A stretch of 64,000 bases of DNA. Origin: Clostridium sp. AM33-3 (GTDB lineage Bacteria; Bacillota; Clostridia; Lachnospirales; Lachnospiraceae). Where the stretch lies: positions 95,396 to 159,395 of the forward strand of contig NZ_QUIV01000002.1 of assembly GCF_003480315.1 (NCBI RefSeq), written 5' to 3'. The translations under genes and the position numbers were made by a program. A model generated the notes under the pieces. It ran no database searches. It had not been told where the DNA came from and worked only from the letters and a program-made list of their open reading frames with translations. Below, in pieces: positions 33,526 to 42,554 of the stretch; position 1 is the stretch's first letter; each line of letters starts with the position of its first letter.

Positions 33526-36387
33526 TTAATCATTCCTTCCTGTTGTTGGTGCTGCGATCACAGACTGTGAAGAAGAACCGGGACCGGCCGCCGGATTTGC
33601 CGGTGGCTGGTTGCTCCAGGTATTCCAGCTTCGTTTGGCCTGATTTAAATAATTTTTCAGAGATTGCTGCTCGATGCCGATCTGCTCCTGCTCCGCAGCC
33701 TGGGCTTCGGCTTTGGCTGCTTCTTTCTGCTGCTGTGCGGCCTGCCATTCGCTCTCGGTCGGCAGGGTGGCAATGCGGTCGATGGCTTTCTGAAGACGTT
33801 CCTTGTAGGAAGCGGCTTCTTCATAAGTCTCTACCAGAGAGAGCTTGCTGATAGCATTCTGCACAAGGCTTTCAGCCTCGGAGGACTGGTATTCCAGATT
33901 TTCCACATCCCGCAGGGCACTCAGGAAGGTATTTTTGCGAGTCTGGATTTCCTGATTTTTTCTTGCCGTGACAGCATCTTCTTCTGCCTTTTTCTGGGCT
34001 TCTGCTTTTTCCTTGGCCTTTTGGGCCTCATACAGGGCGATGGTATCCTGCATATCACGGATAATCGGGGCAAATTCCTCATTGCGTTTTGTCATGCGCT
34101 CCAGCAGTTCGGTACGTTTGTCGTTGCCGTCCATCAGATTCAGCCTGGAGATGATACTCTGGTACTGTTCTTTTACCCAGTAGGTGTCCTCAACCGTTTC
34201 GATGGTTTTGTCTTCAAAGGCTGTTATTGCGGCTTCCAGGTCCTCTTCCAGCTTGCGCTGTTCTTTGTCATGAAGGGTCTGCTGTGCCCGGTCATTTAAG
34301 GTGGCGCTGAATAGGTCTGTGATGCCGCTCTTAGAGTCGGTGGTTACCTCCACAGTGGCGGGCTGCTGCCAGTCTAAGGGTTCTTTGCCCTCATGGATCT
34401 GATCCATGATCTGTTTCCAGATTTTTCCGGCATAGGTCTTGCCGTAAATGCCCGGCATGGCCCGCGGAGTGTCGTAGCCTACCCAGACTGCGGTGGTGTA
34501 ATAGCGGGTGTAGCCGCAGAACCAGGTATCCTTGCTGCTGTTAGTGGTGCCGGTTTTTCCTGCGGCCGGCATGCCATTTTCCAGAGCCAGGCCATAGCCG
34601 GTTCCGTAGGCTTCGTTGAGGGTTCCCTTTAGAATGTCGGTCAGCATGTAAGCAGAATCCTGCTGGTAGACAACCTGGGAATGCGTCTTTAGGTTTTTGG
34701 TCAGTTCTCCGTCATGTTCATGATCAATTTTGCGGATGCAGGTCTGATCATTGTATACACCGCCGTTTGCCAGGGTACTGTAGCCCTTTGCCATATCTAC
34801 CACCCGGACACCGTTGGTGAAGCCGCCGATACTTAAGGACGGTACGCCGTTGTCGATGTAGGTGAGCTTCTGGAATTCCATTTCGCCCAGATAGTTTAAG
34901 CCATAGTCCACGCCGATGTCGGTGAGAATCTGCCATGCCACAGTATTTAAGCTGCGGTTTAAAGCCTCACGGACAGAAACATTGCCATAGTAGGAGCCGC
35001 CGCTGTTGGAGGGGCCGTTCTCCCATTTATGGTCGTTGACCAGGCGGGCCGGATAGTATTCGCCGGTATCGAAGGCAGGCGCGTAGTCGATCAGGGGTTT
35101 GATGGTACTTCCCGGCTGTCTTGCGCTTAAGTAGGCTCGGTTGTAGACATCGTTTTCGCCGCGTCCGCCGACCACGGCTACCACGCTGTTTGTCATATTG
35201 TCTACGATGACGCCGGCACCCTGAAGGGCATATTTTCCGTTATCCTGAAGCTCTGTGTACGGGGACAGGACATCGTCAAGCTGAGTCTGCAATGTCTTCT
35301 GAAGCTCCTGGTCGAGGGTCGTGTAGATACGGTAGCCGCCTGCACGGATGTCATCGGCCTTCTCGGTGTAGGTGGCCTGGTAATTTTCTATATAAGAGTC
35401 GTAATCGGATTTGTCTTTGAAGATATACTGGAATTGAAAGTTGTCCAGCTTCATGAGCGCCAGGGCAGCGCAGTGGATGGCATAGCTGCTCATGTAATTC
35501 TCGTTACTGCCCTCGCCCTCTTCCTGCACGATGCTTAATGGCTGGCTGATGGCGCTGTTATAGGCATCTTCCGTGAGATAACCGACTTCCAGCATGCTTT
35601 GCAGCACATCGTTGCGCTTCTTTAAAGAGGCCTCCGGGTTGCGGACGGGGTTGTAGGCGGTGGGGCTGTTGCTGATGCCGACCAGTACAGCTGCTTCGTA
35701 GGATTCCAGGTCGCTGGCGTCCTTGCCGAAGTAGTAGCGGCTGGCAGCTTCCACGCCATAGCAGTGGTTGCCGTAGAAATTGGTGTTGCAGTAAAATTCC
35801 ATGATATCTGCTTTGGAATACTTTTTCTCAATCTCCGGCGCCAGCAGGATTTCCACGATTTTGCGGGTGAAGCTCTGTTCCTGGGTTAGGTAGGTGTTCT
35901 TTACCACCTGCTGTGTGATGGTGCTTCCGCCCTGGGTGATCTCGCCGCGGTTTTTGATGAGGGCGAGACCTGCACGGAAGGTAGCGATCCAGTCAACACC
36001 GGTGTGGGATTTGAAGCGTCGGTCTTCCTGGGCAATATAAGCATTCTGCAGATTCATGCTGATCTGGCTGATGGGGACATATTCGTAATGTCCGGCATTG
36101 ATCAGGCCGATCAGCTGATCGTTTTTATCGTATATTTCTGTGTCAGACAGCATACTGAAGTCCTGGCGCTGCATCTGCGCCAGCTTATCGTAGGCAACTT
36201 CCCGGCAGTGGTCCAGCTCCGGACGTACCTTCGCATAAATGAGCAGGCCAATGAGGCCGCACAAAAGCAGACCGCAGGTCAGAATATGCAGGATGGACTG
36301 AAACAGCCATCCGAGGATTCCGAACAGGCTGACAAAAAAGCCGGATAGGGCACGCATAAGCGAATGTGGGGTAGGATTAGATTTCAT
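33526..36387 (-). CDS. Class A penicillin-binding protein (PBP1A type)
   Basis: A 953-residue bifunctional peptidoglycan synthase. A membrane anchor lies at about 15-52. The GT51 glycosyltransferase domain (about 75-260) has its catalytic Glu121 in Ala-Gln-Glu-Asp-Arg-Arg-Phe, and Gln-Gly-Gly-Ser-Thr-Ile-Thr. The transpeptidase domain has Ser427-x2-Lys430, Ser479-Leu-Asn and Lys611-Thr-Gly-Thr. From about 690 an unusually long charged coiled-coil tail runs to about 900, ending in a Gln/Pro/Ser-rich tip. It polymerises and cross-links lipid II outside the membrane. Confidence 0.94.
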   Translation of the reverse strand: MKSNPTPHSLMRALSGFFVSLFGILGWLFQSILHILTCGLLLCGLIGLLIYAKVRPELDHCREVAYDKLAQMQRQDFSMLSDTEIYDKNDQLIGLINAGHYEYVPISQISMNLQNAYIAQEDRRFKSHTGVDWIATFRAGLALIKNRGEITQGGSTITQQVVKNTYLTQEQSFTRKIVEILLAPEIEKKYSKADIMEFYCNTNFYGNHCYGVEAASRYYFGKDASDLESYEAAVLVGISNSPTAYNPVRNPEASLKKRNDVLQSMLEVGYLTEDAYNSAISQPLSIVQEEGEGSNENYMSSYAIHCAALALMKLDNFQFQYIFKDKSDYDSYIENYQATYTEKADDIRAGGYRIYTTLDQELQKTLQTQLDDVLSPYTELQDNGKYALQGAGVIVDNMTNSVVAVVGGRGENDVYNRAYLSARQPGSTIKPLIDYAPAFDTGEYYPARLVNDHKWENGPSNSGGSYYGNVSVREALNRSLNTVAWQILTDIGVDYGLNYLGEMEFQKLTYIDNGVPSLSIGGFTNGVRVVDMAKGYSTLANGGVYNDQTCIRKIDHEHDGELTKNLKTHSQVVYQQDSAYMLTDILKGTLNEAYGTGYGLALENGMPAAGKTGTTNSSKDTWFCGYTRYYTTAVWVGYDTPRAMPGIYGKTYAGKIWKQIMDQIHEGKEPLDWQQPATVEVTTDSKSGITDLFSATLNDRAQQTLHDKEQRKLEEDLEAAITAFEDKTIETVEDTYWVKEQYQSIISRLNLMDGNDKRTELLERMTKRNEEFAPIIRDMQDTIALYEAQKAKEKAEAQKKAEEDAVTARKNQEIQTRKNTFLSALRDVENLEYQSSEAESLVQNAISKLSLVETYEEAASYKERLQKAIDRIATLPTESEWQAAQQQKEAAKAEAQAAEQEQIGIEQQSLKNYLNQAKRSWNTWSNQPPANPAAGPGSSSQSVIAAPTTGRND

Positions 36388-36472
36388 AGTATATACCTCT
36401 GTAAACAGACTCCTTTCATTCCATTTTTCCTTCCAATTATATTACAAATCCTTTGGAAAGACTAGAAAAACA

Positions 36473-36501
36473 TTGACTTTTCATGCAAAAGGAAGTAAAA
36501 A
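36473..36501 (+). promoter_or_regulatory. Predicted promoter of murC
   Basis: TTGACT (36473-36478), 17 bases, TAAAAA (36496-36501), about 68 bases before the murC start, in the AT-rich gap with the divergent PBP gene. The leftward promoter of the PBP gene is not clear. Confidence 0.5.
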
Positions 36502-36569
36502 GGAAAAGAATATGAAGCAGTATATTATATTAAGAAGAACATGAACATGAGAAAAGGATGGAAACCAGT

Positions 36570-37949
36570 ATGTATCAGATAGATTTTAAGAAACCCATTG
36601 CGATCCATTTTATCGGAATCGGCGGCATCAGCATGAGCGGCCTTGCGGAGATCCTGATGCGGGAGGGATTTCGCGTGAGCGGCTCTGACGCCCATGAGAG
36701 CGAGCTGACCGACCATCTTGCAGCAGCCGGAGCAAAGGTGATGTACGGTCAGGCTGCAGCCAACATTACCGATGACATCGACCTTGTGGTCTACACTGCC
36801 GCGGTTCATGCGGATAACCCGGAGTACGCAGAGGTGGTGCGCCGCGGCATCCCAATGATGAGCCGCGCGGAGCTATTAGGCCAGATCATGAAAAACTACG
36901 GTGAGGCCATCGCCATTTCCGGAACCCATGGAAAGACTACGACTACCTCCATGGTGACAGAGATTCTTCTGGCAGCGGAGAAAGATCCGACCATCTCTGT
37001 AGGCGGAATCCTGCATTCCATCGGTGGAAACATCCGCGTGGGCGGACCGGAGCTGTTTGTGACGGAGGCCTGTGAGTATACCAACAGCTTCCTTTCCTTC
37101 TTCCCGACCATGGAGATCATCTTAAATATAGAAGCAGACCATTTGGATTTCTTCAAGGATCTGGATGATATCCGTCATTCCTTCCGCCTGTTTGCGGAGA
37201 AACTGGATGAGAAGGGACTTCTGATCATCAACCGTGATATTAAGAATTACGAGGAGATCAGCGGCGGTCTGCCATGCAGGGTGGTTACCTTTGGACACAG
37301 CAGTGAGAGCGATTACAGTGCTGCGGATATTACCTATGACGCATTTGCCCGCCCGACCTTTAACCTGATGGAGCAGGGAAAGAAGGCCGGGACCATTACG
37401 CTGGGAGTTCCGGGTGAACATAATGTATACAATGCCCTGGCAGCCATTGCCACCGCGAAAGCCCTGGGCATTCCGGATACAGCCATTGCTGAGGGGCTTC
37501 TTCATTTTACCGGAACAGATCGCCGTTTTGAGAAAAAGGGTGAGTTAAACGGCATTACGATTATTGATGATTACGCACACCATCCGCAGGAGATCGCGGC
37601 GACCTTAAAGACAGCACATAATTATCCACATAAAAAGCTCTGGTGTGTCTTCCAGCCACATACTTATACCCGTACCAAGGCATTCCTGGATGAGTTCGCT
37701 GAGGCACTTTCCGCAGCGGATGCGGTAGTTCTTGCTGATATTTACGCGGCAAGAGAGACAGATACTCTGGGCATCAGCTCTGCGGATATCGCTTCCCGCA
37801 TTGAAAAACTGGGCACAGAGGTCCATTATTTCCCGACCTTTGAGGAAATTGAAGCATTTCTTTTAAAAAATTGTTCCACCGGTGATCTGTTGATAACTAT
37901 GGGTGCCGGAGATATTGTAAAAGTTGGGGAAAAGCTCCTGAATAAATAG
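36570..37949 (+). CDS. murC: MurC, UDP-N-acetylmuramate--L-alanine ligase
   Basis: A 459-residue Mur ligase of normal length. Gly-Ile-Gly-Gly-Ile-Ser-Met-Ser-Gly-Leu-Ala starts the UDP-binding domain, Gly-Thr-His-Gly-Lys-Thr-Thr-Thr-Thr is the ATP loop, and Asp-Asp-Tyr-Ala-His-His-Pro lies in the C-terminal domain. It adds the first amino acid of the peptide stem in the cytoplasm. I prefer the ATG at 36570; the one at 36558 has its ribosome site too close. It is divergent from the class A PBP gene, so two wall genes share one control region. Confidence 0.93.
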   Translation: MYQIDFKKPIAIHFIGIGGISMSGLAEILMREGFRVSGSDAHESELTDHLAAAGAKVMYGQAAANITDDIDLVVYTAAVHADNPEYAEVVRRGIPMMSRAELLGQIMKNYGEAIAISGTHGKTTTTSMVTEILLAAEKDPTISVGGILHSIGGNIRVGGPELFVTEACEYTNSFLSFFPTMEIILNIEADHLDFFKDLDDIRHSFRLFAEKLDEKGLLIINRDIKNYEEISGGLPCRVVTFGHSSESDYSAADITYDAFARPTFNLMEQGKKAGTITLGVPGEHNVYNALAAIATAKALGIPDTAIAEGLLHFTGTDRRFEKKGELNGITIIDDYAHHPQEIAATLKTAHNYPHKKLWCVFQPHTYTRTKAFLDEFAEALSAADAVVLADIYAARETDTLGISSADIASRIEKLGTEVHYFPTFEEIEAFLLKNCSTGDLLITMGAGDIVKVGEKLLNK

Positions 37950-37967
37950 TTATCCACATTATCCACA
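37950..37967 (+). promoter_or_regulatory. Two adjacent DnaA boxes after murC
   Basis: Two perfect TTATCCACA nonamers lie head to tail at 37950-37958 and 37959-37967, directly after the murC stop. The second one shares bases with the left arm of the murC terminator. Confidence 0.6.
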
Positions 37968-38010
37968 TAGTTTTCCACTTTTTATGTAAAGGGACTATGT
38001 GGATTTTTTA
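37961..38010 (+). terminator. murC terminator
   Basis: ATCCACATAGT (37961-37971) pairs with ACTATGTGGAT (37994-38004) around a 22-base loop, followed by a T-run to 38009. The stem is strong enough for intrinsic termination. An AT-rich stretch follows to about 38054. Confidence 0.7.
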
Positions 38011-38105
38011 ATTTACATAAGAAGAAGTCTAAAAATTTAAAAAACCGCGATTTTACCTACCATTTGACATGTTTTGCGCACGATTGCTGTCGACAGGAAA
38101 GAGCT

Positions 38106-38149
38106 ATATCCACATTATCCACATTATCCACAACAAATTCTGTGGATAA
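38106..38149. promoter_or_regulatory. DnaA-box cluster upstream of the dnaD/dnaC-like genes
   Basis: ATATCCACA (38106-38114, one mismatch), TTATCCACA (38115-38123) and TTATCCACA (38124-38132) run head to tail with no spacer. TGTGGATAA (38141-38149) is a perfect box on the other strand. About 30 bases downstream an extended -10, TGGTACACT (38179-38187), could start the dnaD transcript, so DnaA bound here would sit at the promoter. An AT-rich tract (38004-38054) separates this cluster from the pair at 37950. Confidence 0.7.
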
Positions 38150-38215
38150 ACTCAGCTATTTCTTTTTGAATGGGGATGTGGTACACTGTTACAAGACAGG
38201 AAAGGTGAGGTTTTT

Positions 38216-39268
38216 ATGAGTTTTACATATCATTTCCAGGTGGACGCAACCCTGGTTTCCAACGAATTTATTGACCGTTACCTGGCAGAAGCCAACGGGG
38301 AATATGTGAAGGTATATCTGTATCTGCTCCGCCACAGAGGGGAACCGGTGAGTCTTGAGCGTATTGCGGAGGGCCTGAATCACACGGAGGCAGACATCCG
38401 CCGGGCCATTGTCTATTGGGAGAAGCTGGGCGTTCTGAGCACAGGCACAGCTTTTGCCGCGCAGCAGGCCATGGGGGCCGGCACCGGGCAGACGAAGCAG
38501 GGCCCGGCGGCAAAGCAGGAGACTGTTATACAGCAGACCACCGCAGCAGCTATGGAGGCAGTAGCCCCGGAACCGGCAAAGGGCGCACGGCCGGTGTACA
38601 GCCAGGACCAGGTGAACCGCCTGCAGGGAGACGGAGAGTTCTCGGAGCTTTTGTACATTGCCCAGCGTTATCTGAATAAGATTTTTACCCAGCGGGAGCT
38701 GGAGGTATTTGCCTATCTTTACGACGGGCTCCACATGTCAGCAGAGCTGCTGGAATATGTGGTGGAGCACTGTGTGCAGGGCGGGCACACCAGCATCCGT
38801 TATATAGAGACCGTAGCCATCAGCTGGCATGAAAAGGGCTTCGCTACCGTGGAGCAGGCCAAGGCTTATGCCAGCGGCTTTACCAAAAACTCATTTTCCG
38901 TGATGCGGGCCTTTGGACTGACCGGAAGAAATCCCGGGGAAACGGAGCGGGAAATGATCGAGCGCTGGTTCGGGGAATATGGTTTTACGAAAGAGGTGGT
39001 GCTGGAGGCCTGCAACCGTACCATGGAGGCTACCCACAACCCAAGCTTCCGCTATGCGGACAAAATCCTTTCCGACTGGCGAAAGGCCGGCGTTCACAGC
39101 CTGAACGACATTTCGGTGCTGGATGAACAGTACAAAGGCCAGAAGAGCCAGAAGACCCGGAAGAACAGCCGTCAGACAAACAACCAGTTCTTAAACTTTG
39201 AGCAGAGAAACACCGACTATGACTCTATGGTGCTGAATCAGGTGAAGGACTGGATCGGAGAACAGTAA
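38216..39268 (+). CDS. DnaD-domain replication initiation protein
   Basis: A 350-residue protein. The N-terminal ~85 residues look like a winged helix (Val-Lys-Val-Tyr-Leu-Tyr-Leu-Leu, then Ala-Glu-Gly-Leu-Asn-His-Thr-Glu-Ala-Asp). A Gln/Ala/Pro-rich linker covers about 85-135. One or two DnaD-type helical domains fill about 140-305, including Trp-His-Glu-Lys-Gly-Phe-Ala-Thr and a final Lys-Ile-Leu-Ser-Asp-Trp-Arg. In Firmicutes DnaD-like proteins remodel origin DNA and help load the helicase. It forms a two-gene operon with a DnaC/DnaI-like loader, 12 bases apart, behind the DnaA-box cluster. Confidence 0.85.
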   Translation: MSFTYHFQVDATLVSNEFIDRYLAEANGEYVKVYLYLLRHRGEPVSLERIAEGLNHTEADIRRAIVYWEKLGVLSTGTAFAAQQAMGAGTGQTKQGPAAKQETVIQQTTAAAMEAVAPEPAKGARPVYSQDQVNRLQGDGEFSELLYIAQRYLNKIFTQRELEVFAYLYDGLHMSAELLEYVVEHCVQGGHTSIRYIETVAISWHEKGFATVEQAKAYASGFTKNSFSVMRAFGLTGRNPGETEREMIERWFGEYGFTKEVVLEACNRTMEATHNPSFRYADKILSDWRKAGVHSLNDISVLDEQYKGQKSQKTRKNSRQTNNQFLNFEQRNTDYDSMVLNQVKDWIGEQ

Positions 39269-39280
39269 GGAGAACAGATT

Positions 39281-40270
39281 ATGGCACTGAGTAATTCCCA
39301 GTACAACGCGGTGATGCGCGGGTATGAAGAACGGCAGCGCTTTCAGCGCCGGGCCATGGAAGCACGGGTTCGGGAAGTATACAGCAAAATACCGCAGATT
39401 CAGGAGCTGGACCGCCAGCTCAGTACAAGGGCCGCAGACTGTGCCAGACGGGTGCTGGGCGGAGACACAAGAGCCCGGGAACATCTGAAGGAAGAACTGG
39501 CGGATCTGAAAGAGCAGAAACTGACGCTTTTAAAATCAGCCGGGTTCCCGGCAGACTATATGGAGCCTCGCTATGACTGCCCGGACTGTCAGGATACGGG
39601 CTATGTGAATGGAAAACGCTGTCACTGCTTTGAACGGCAGCGGCTGAATATTCTTTATGCCCAGTCTAACATTGAGGCAGTCTTAAAAGAGGAGAACTTT
39701 GACCATCTCCGCTTTGATTTTTACGATGATACCGAGAAAGTTCCTCAGCTGGGCATGACAGAGAGGGCCTACATGGATGTGGTGGTGCGGCAGTGCCGTG
39801 AGTTTGCGCAGCAGTATCCAGCAAAAGGAAACAGCATCCTCTTTACCGGCGGCACAGGTGTGGGAAAGACATTTCTCACCAACTGCATTGCGAAAGAACT
39901 GATCGACCGGTGCATTTCGGTCATTTATTTATCCTCCAATGAGCTGTTTGAAATCTTTTCCAAATACAAGTTTGGCAGGGAAAGCGAGGAGGATGCAGAG
40001 GAGAGTTACCGCTATATTCTGGAATGTGACATGCTGATCATCGATGACCTGGGAACGGAGCTCAATAACTCCTTTGTGTCCTCCCAGCTCTTTTACTGCA
40101 TCAATGAGCGCATCGGCAGAAAGAAGGGGACGATCATTTCCACGAACCTGTCCATGAGCATGCTGAAGGACACCTATTCAGACCGTGTTACGTCCCGGAT
40201 CATGAGCAATTACCGTGTCATCCCGCTTTACGGTGCGGATATCCGCATGAAAAAGAGGGTATTTGCTTGA
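39281..40270 (+). CDS. DnaC/DnaI-like AAA+ helicase loader
   Basis: A 329-residue protein. The N-terminal ~90 residues are helical. Tyr-Asp-Cys-Pro-Asp-Cys-Gln-Asp then Lys-Arg-Cys-His-Cys (about 99-115) form a zinc site. The AAA+ domain has Walker A Gly-Gly-Thr-Gly-Val-Gly-Lys-Thr and Walker B Leu-Ile-Ile-Asp-Asp-Leu-Gly. It loads the replicative helicase at the origin or at stalled forks. AAGGAG precedes the start. Coupling with the DnaD-like gene supports primosome function. Confidence 0.9.
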   Translation: MALSNSQYNAVMRGYEERQRFQRRAMEARVREVYSKIPQIQELDRQLSTRAADCARRVLGGDTRAREHLKEELADLKEQKLTLLKSAGFPADYMEPRYDCPDCQDTGYVNGKRCHCFERQRLNILYAQSNIEAVLKEENFDHLRFDFYDDTEKVPQLGMTERAYMDVVVRQCREFAQQYPAKGNSILFTGGTGVGKTFLTNCIAKELIDRCISVIYLSSNELFEIFSKYKFGRESEEDAEESYRYILECDMLIIDDLGTELNNSFVSSQLFYCINERIGRKKGTIISTNLSMSMLKDTYSDRVTSRIMSNYRVIPLYGADIRMKKRVFA

Positions 40271-40378
40271 CTTAACTGAGGCATAATGATATAAAAGAAG
40301 CGATGTGGCGGCATCCCGGGATCCGGGAGGCTTCGCCGGTTACGAATAACAAATAATATACATTGCATGGAGGAAAAG

Positions 40379-41551
40379 ATGATTTACGAAGAGAAGACCA
40401 TTGAGACCATTCCGGTAGGACCATTAGGACTGATTCCGTTAAAAAGCTGTTCGACCCTGGGTGCGAAGGTAAACGACTGGCTGGTCGAGTGGAGAAAGGA
40501 ACGCGAGAGTGAGCACAAATCTACTATCGCGTTTGCAGGCTATCAGAGAGACTCTTACATTATTGAGGCTAAAACCCCGCGTTTCGGCTCCGGTGAAGGC
40601 AAGGGAACCATTGAGTCTTCCGTTCGTGGTGACGATCTTTACATCATGGTAGATGTATGTAACTATAATCTGACCTACTCTCTGTGCGGCATGACCAATC
40701 ATATGTCCCCGGATGACCATTTCCAGGACTTAAAGCGTGTGATCGCGGCAGCAGCAGGCAAGGCACGCCGTATCAACGTCATTATGCCGTTCCTCTATGA
40801 AAGCCGTCAGCATAAGCGCTCCGGCCGTGAGTCCTTAGACTGTGCGCTGGCCCTGCAGGAGCTGACCAACATGGGTGTAGAGAATATTATCACCTTTGAC
40901 GCTCACGACCCACGTGTGCAGAATGCCATCCCGTTAAAGGGCTTTGAGACTGTACAGCCGATTTACCAGTTTATCAAGCATCTGTTAAAGAATGAGACAG
41001 AGCTTCAGATCGACAGTGATCACATGATGGTCATCAGCCCGGATGAGGGCGGCATGGGCCGTGCTGTTTACTTTGCAAACGTACTGGGCCTGGATATGGG
41101 TATGTTCTACAAGCGCCGCGATTATACCAAGATCGTGAACGGCCGCAACCCGATCGTGGCTCACGAGTTTTTGGGCTCCAGCGTAGAAGGCAAGGATGTT
41201 ATCATTGTGGATGATATGATCTCCTCCGGCGAGAGCATGCTGGATGTTGCAAAGGAGTTAAAGCGCAGAAAAGCAAGAAAGGTATTTATCTGCGCAACCT
41301 TCGGTCTGTTCACCAACGGACTGGCTAAATTTGACGAGTATTATGAGAATGGCCTGATCGACCGGATCCTGACTACCAATGTGGTATACCAGACTCCGGA
41401 GCTGTTATCCAGACCGTACTACATTGATGTAGATATGAGTAAGTACATTGCCCTGATCATCGACAACTTAAATCATGATGATTCTTTAAGCGAGCTGCTG
41501 AGCCCGACCAAGCGCATCAACAAGCTTCTGGACAAGTACCGCAATAAATAA
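40379..41551 (+). CDS. prs: Ribose-phosphate pyrophosphokinase
   Basis: A 390-residue PRPP synthetase, longer than the classic ~315 residues, a form I associate with Clostridia. Val-Ile-Ile-Val-Asp-Asp-Met-Ile-Ser-Ser-Gly-Glu is the PRPP/ribose-phosphate loop, and Asp-Ala-His-Asp-Pro carries the flexible-site residues. It makes PRPP for nucleotides, histidine and tryptophan. GGAGG at 40369-40373 fixes the ATG at 40379. The codon use (TTAAAG, CGT, GGC) looks highly expressed. A 96-base gap upstream has a partial GC-rich hairpin only. Confidence 0.92.
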   Translation: MIYEEKTIETIPVGPLGLIPLKSCSTLGAKVNDWLVEWRKERESEHKSTIAFAGYQRDSYIIEAKTPRFGSGEGKGTIESSVRGDDLYIMVDVCNYNLTYSLCGMTNHMSPDDHFQDLKRVIAAAAGKARRINVIMPFLYESRQHKRSGRESLDCALALQELTNMGVENIITFDAHDPRVQNAIPLKGFETVQPIYQFIKHLLKNETELQIDSDHMMVISPDEGGMGRAVYFANVLGLDMGMFYKRRDYTKIVNGRNPIVAHEFLGSSVEGKDVIIVDDMISSGESMLDVAKELKRRKARKVFICATFGLFTNGLAKFDEYYENGLIDRILTTNVVYQTPELLSRPYYIDVDMSKYIALIIDNLNHDDSLSELLSPTKRINKLLDKYRNK

Positions 41552-41563
41552 GGTGGTTATTTC

Positions 41564-42382
41564 ATGAGTGAAGACAGAACAAAGAAAGACCCGCTTCTGG
41601 GCGGACTTGACGGCATGCGCGCCGGACAGCACTGGGAGGGAGAGCCGGAGAGCTTAAGGCATTCGGAAAAGCCGGACCAGGCGCAGGAGGCATTCTCTGC
41701 GGAGAAGGTGCAGTCTGCTGAGGAAGAAGCGAGAAAGATCGCGCAGGAATTGCACAGAGAGGCAGTCAGAACCGGCAACACGGAAAAAGAGGTGGAAGTG
41801 CCGCAGGTGGAGCCGACAGAGGGTAGAAAGAAAAAGTCACGCAAAAAGGAAGAACAGCCGGGCGGCTGGGGAAAAGAGCTTTTTGAGTGGATTAAGATTG
41901 TTGTGTCTGCAGCACTCATTGCTTTCGTACTGAATACCTTTATCATTGCTAACAGTGAGGTGCCGAGCGGTTCTATGGAGAATACCATCATGACGGGTGA
42001 CCGCGTCATCGGCTCCAGGCTTTCCTATCATTTTGAGGATCCAAAGCGCGGAGATATTGCTATTTTCCGTTTCCCGGACAATGAAAAGATTTATTATGTA
42101 AAGCGTATCATTGGACTGCCGGGAGAAACCGTGGACATTGTGGACGGCAAGGTTTACATCAACGGTTCAGGCGAGCCGCTGGATGAGCCGTATATCCGCG
42201 AGCCTATGATCCCGGAGGAACCCATGCACTTTGAAGTGCCGGAGAACTGCTATTTCATGATGGGAGACAACCGGAACTATTCCATGGATGCCCGCCGCTG
42301 GGAGAATACCTATGTTAAGCGTGACAAGATCATTGCGAAGGTACTGTTCCGCTACTTCCCGAAACCGGGAATGCTGAAATAA
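41564..42382 (+). CDS. lepB: Signal peptidase I with a long cytoplasmic N-terminus
   Basis: A 272-residue type I signal peptidase. Residues about 1-105 are cytoplasmic, charged (Glu/Lys/Gln-rich) and not part of the catalytic fold. One helix spans about 111-129. Ser137 in Pro-Ser-Gly-Ser-Met-Glu and Lys180 in Tyr-Tyr-Val-Lys-Arg-Ile are the catalytic dyad; Gly-Asp-Asn-Arg-Asn-Tyr-Ser is the final box. It removes signal peptides outside the membrane. It follows prs by 12 bases, and a strong terminator ends the transcript. Confidence 0.93.
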   Translation: MSEDRTKKDPLLGGLDGMRAGQHWEGEPESLRHSEKPDQAQEAFSAEKVQSAEEEARKIAQELHREAVRTGNTEKEVEVPQVEPTEGRKKKSRKKEEQPGGWGKELFEWIKIVVSAALIAFVLNTFIIANSEVPSGSMENTIMTGDRVIGSRLSYHFEDPKRGDIAIFRFPDNEKIYYVKRIIGLPGETVDIVDGKVYINGSGEPLDEPYIREPMIPEEPMHFEVPENCYFMMGDNRNYSMDARRWENTYVKRDKIIAKVLFRYFPKPGMLK

Positions 42383-42396
42383 ATACAGACTGAAAA

Positions 42397-42438
42397 CAGG
42401 CCTGCGAAAGCTGCTAAAAGCGGTATTTCGCAGGCCTG
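42397..42438 (+). terminator. Terminator after the signal peptidase gene
   Basis: CAGGCCTGCGAAA (42397-42409) pairs exactly with TTTCGCAGGCCTG (42426-42438), a 13-bp stem. There is no strong T-run after it, so release may be incomplete. Confidence 0.7.
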
Positions 42439-42554
42439 AACTGTTTGCGGAATATTGTTATTTGCCGCGGAGTGTGATATATTTTAGATACATTATGGTC
42501 TGACGCCGGGATATGGCGCCGGGATACGTCTGATAATTTGGAGAGGGAATGGGA

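Noticed and set aside
37950..38215. Calling the DnaA-box region the chromosomal origin
   Set aside because: dnaA and dnaN are not adjacent, and skew cannot be judged from this window; promoter control by DnaA is equally consistent.
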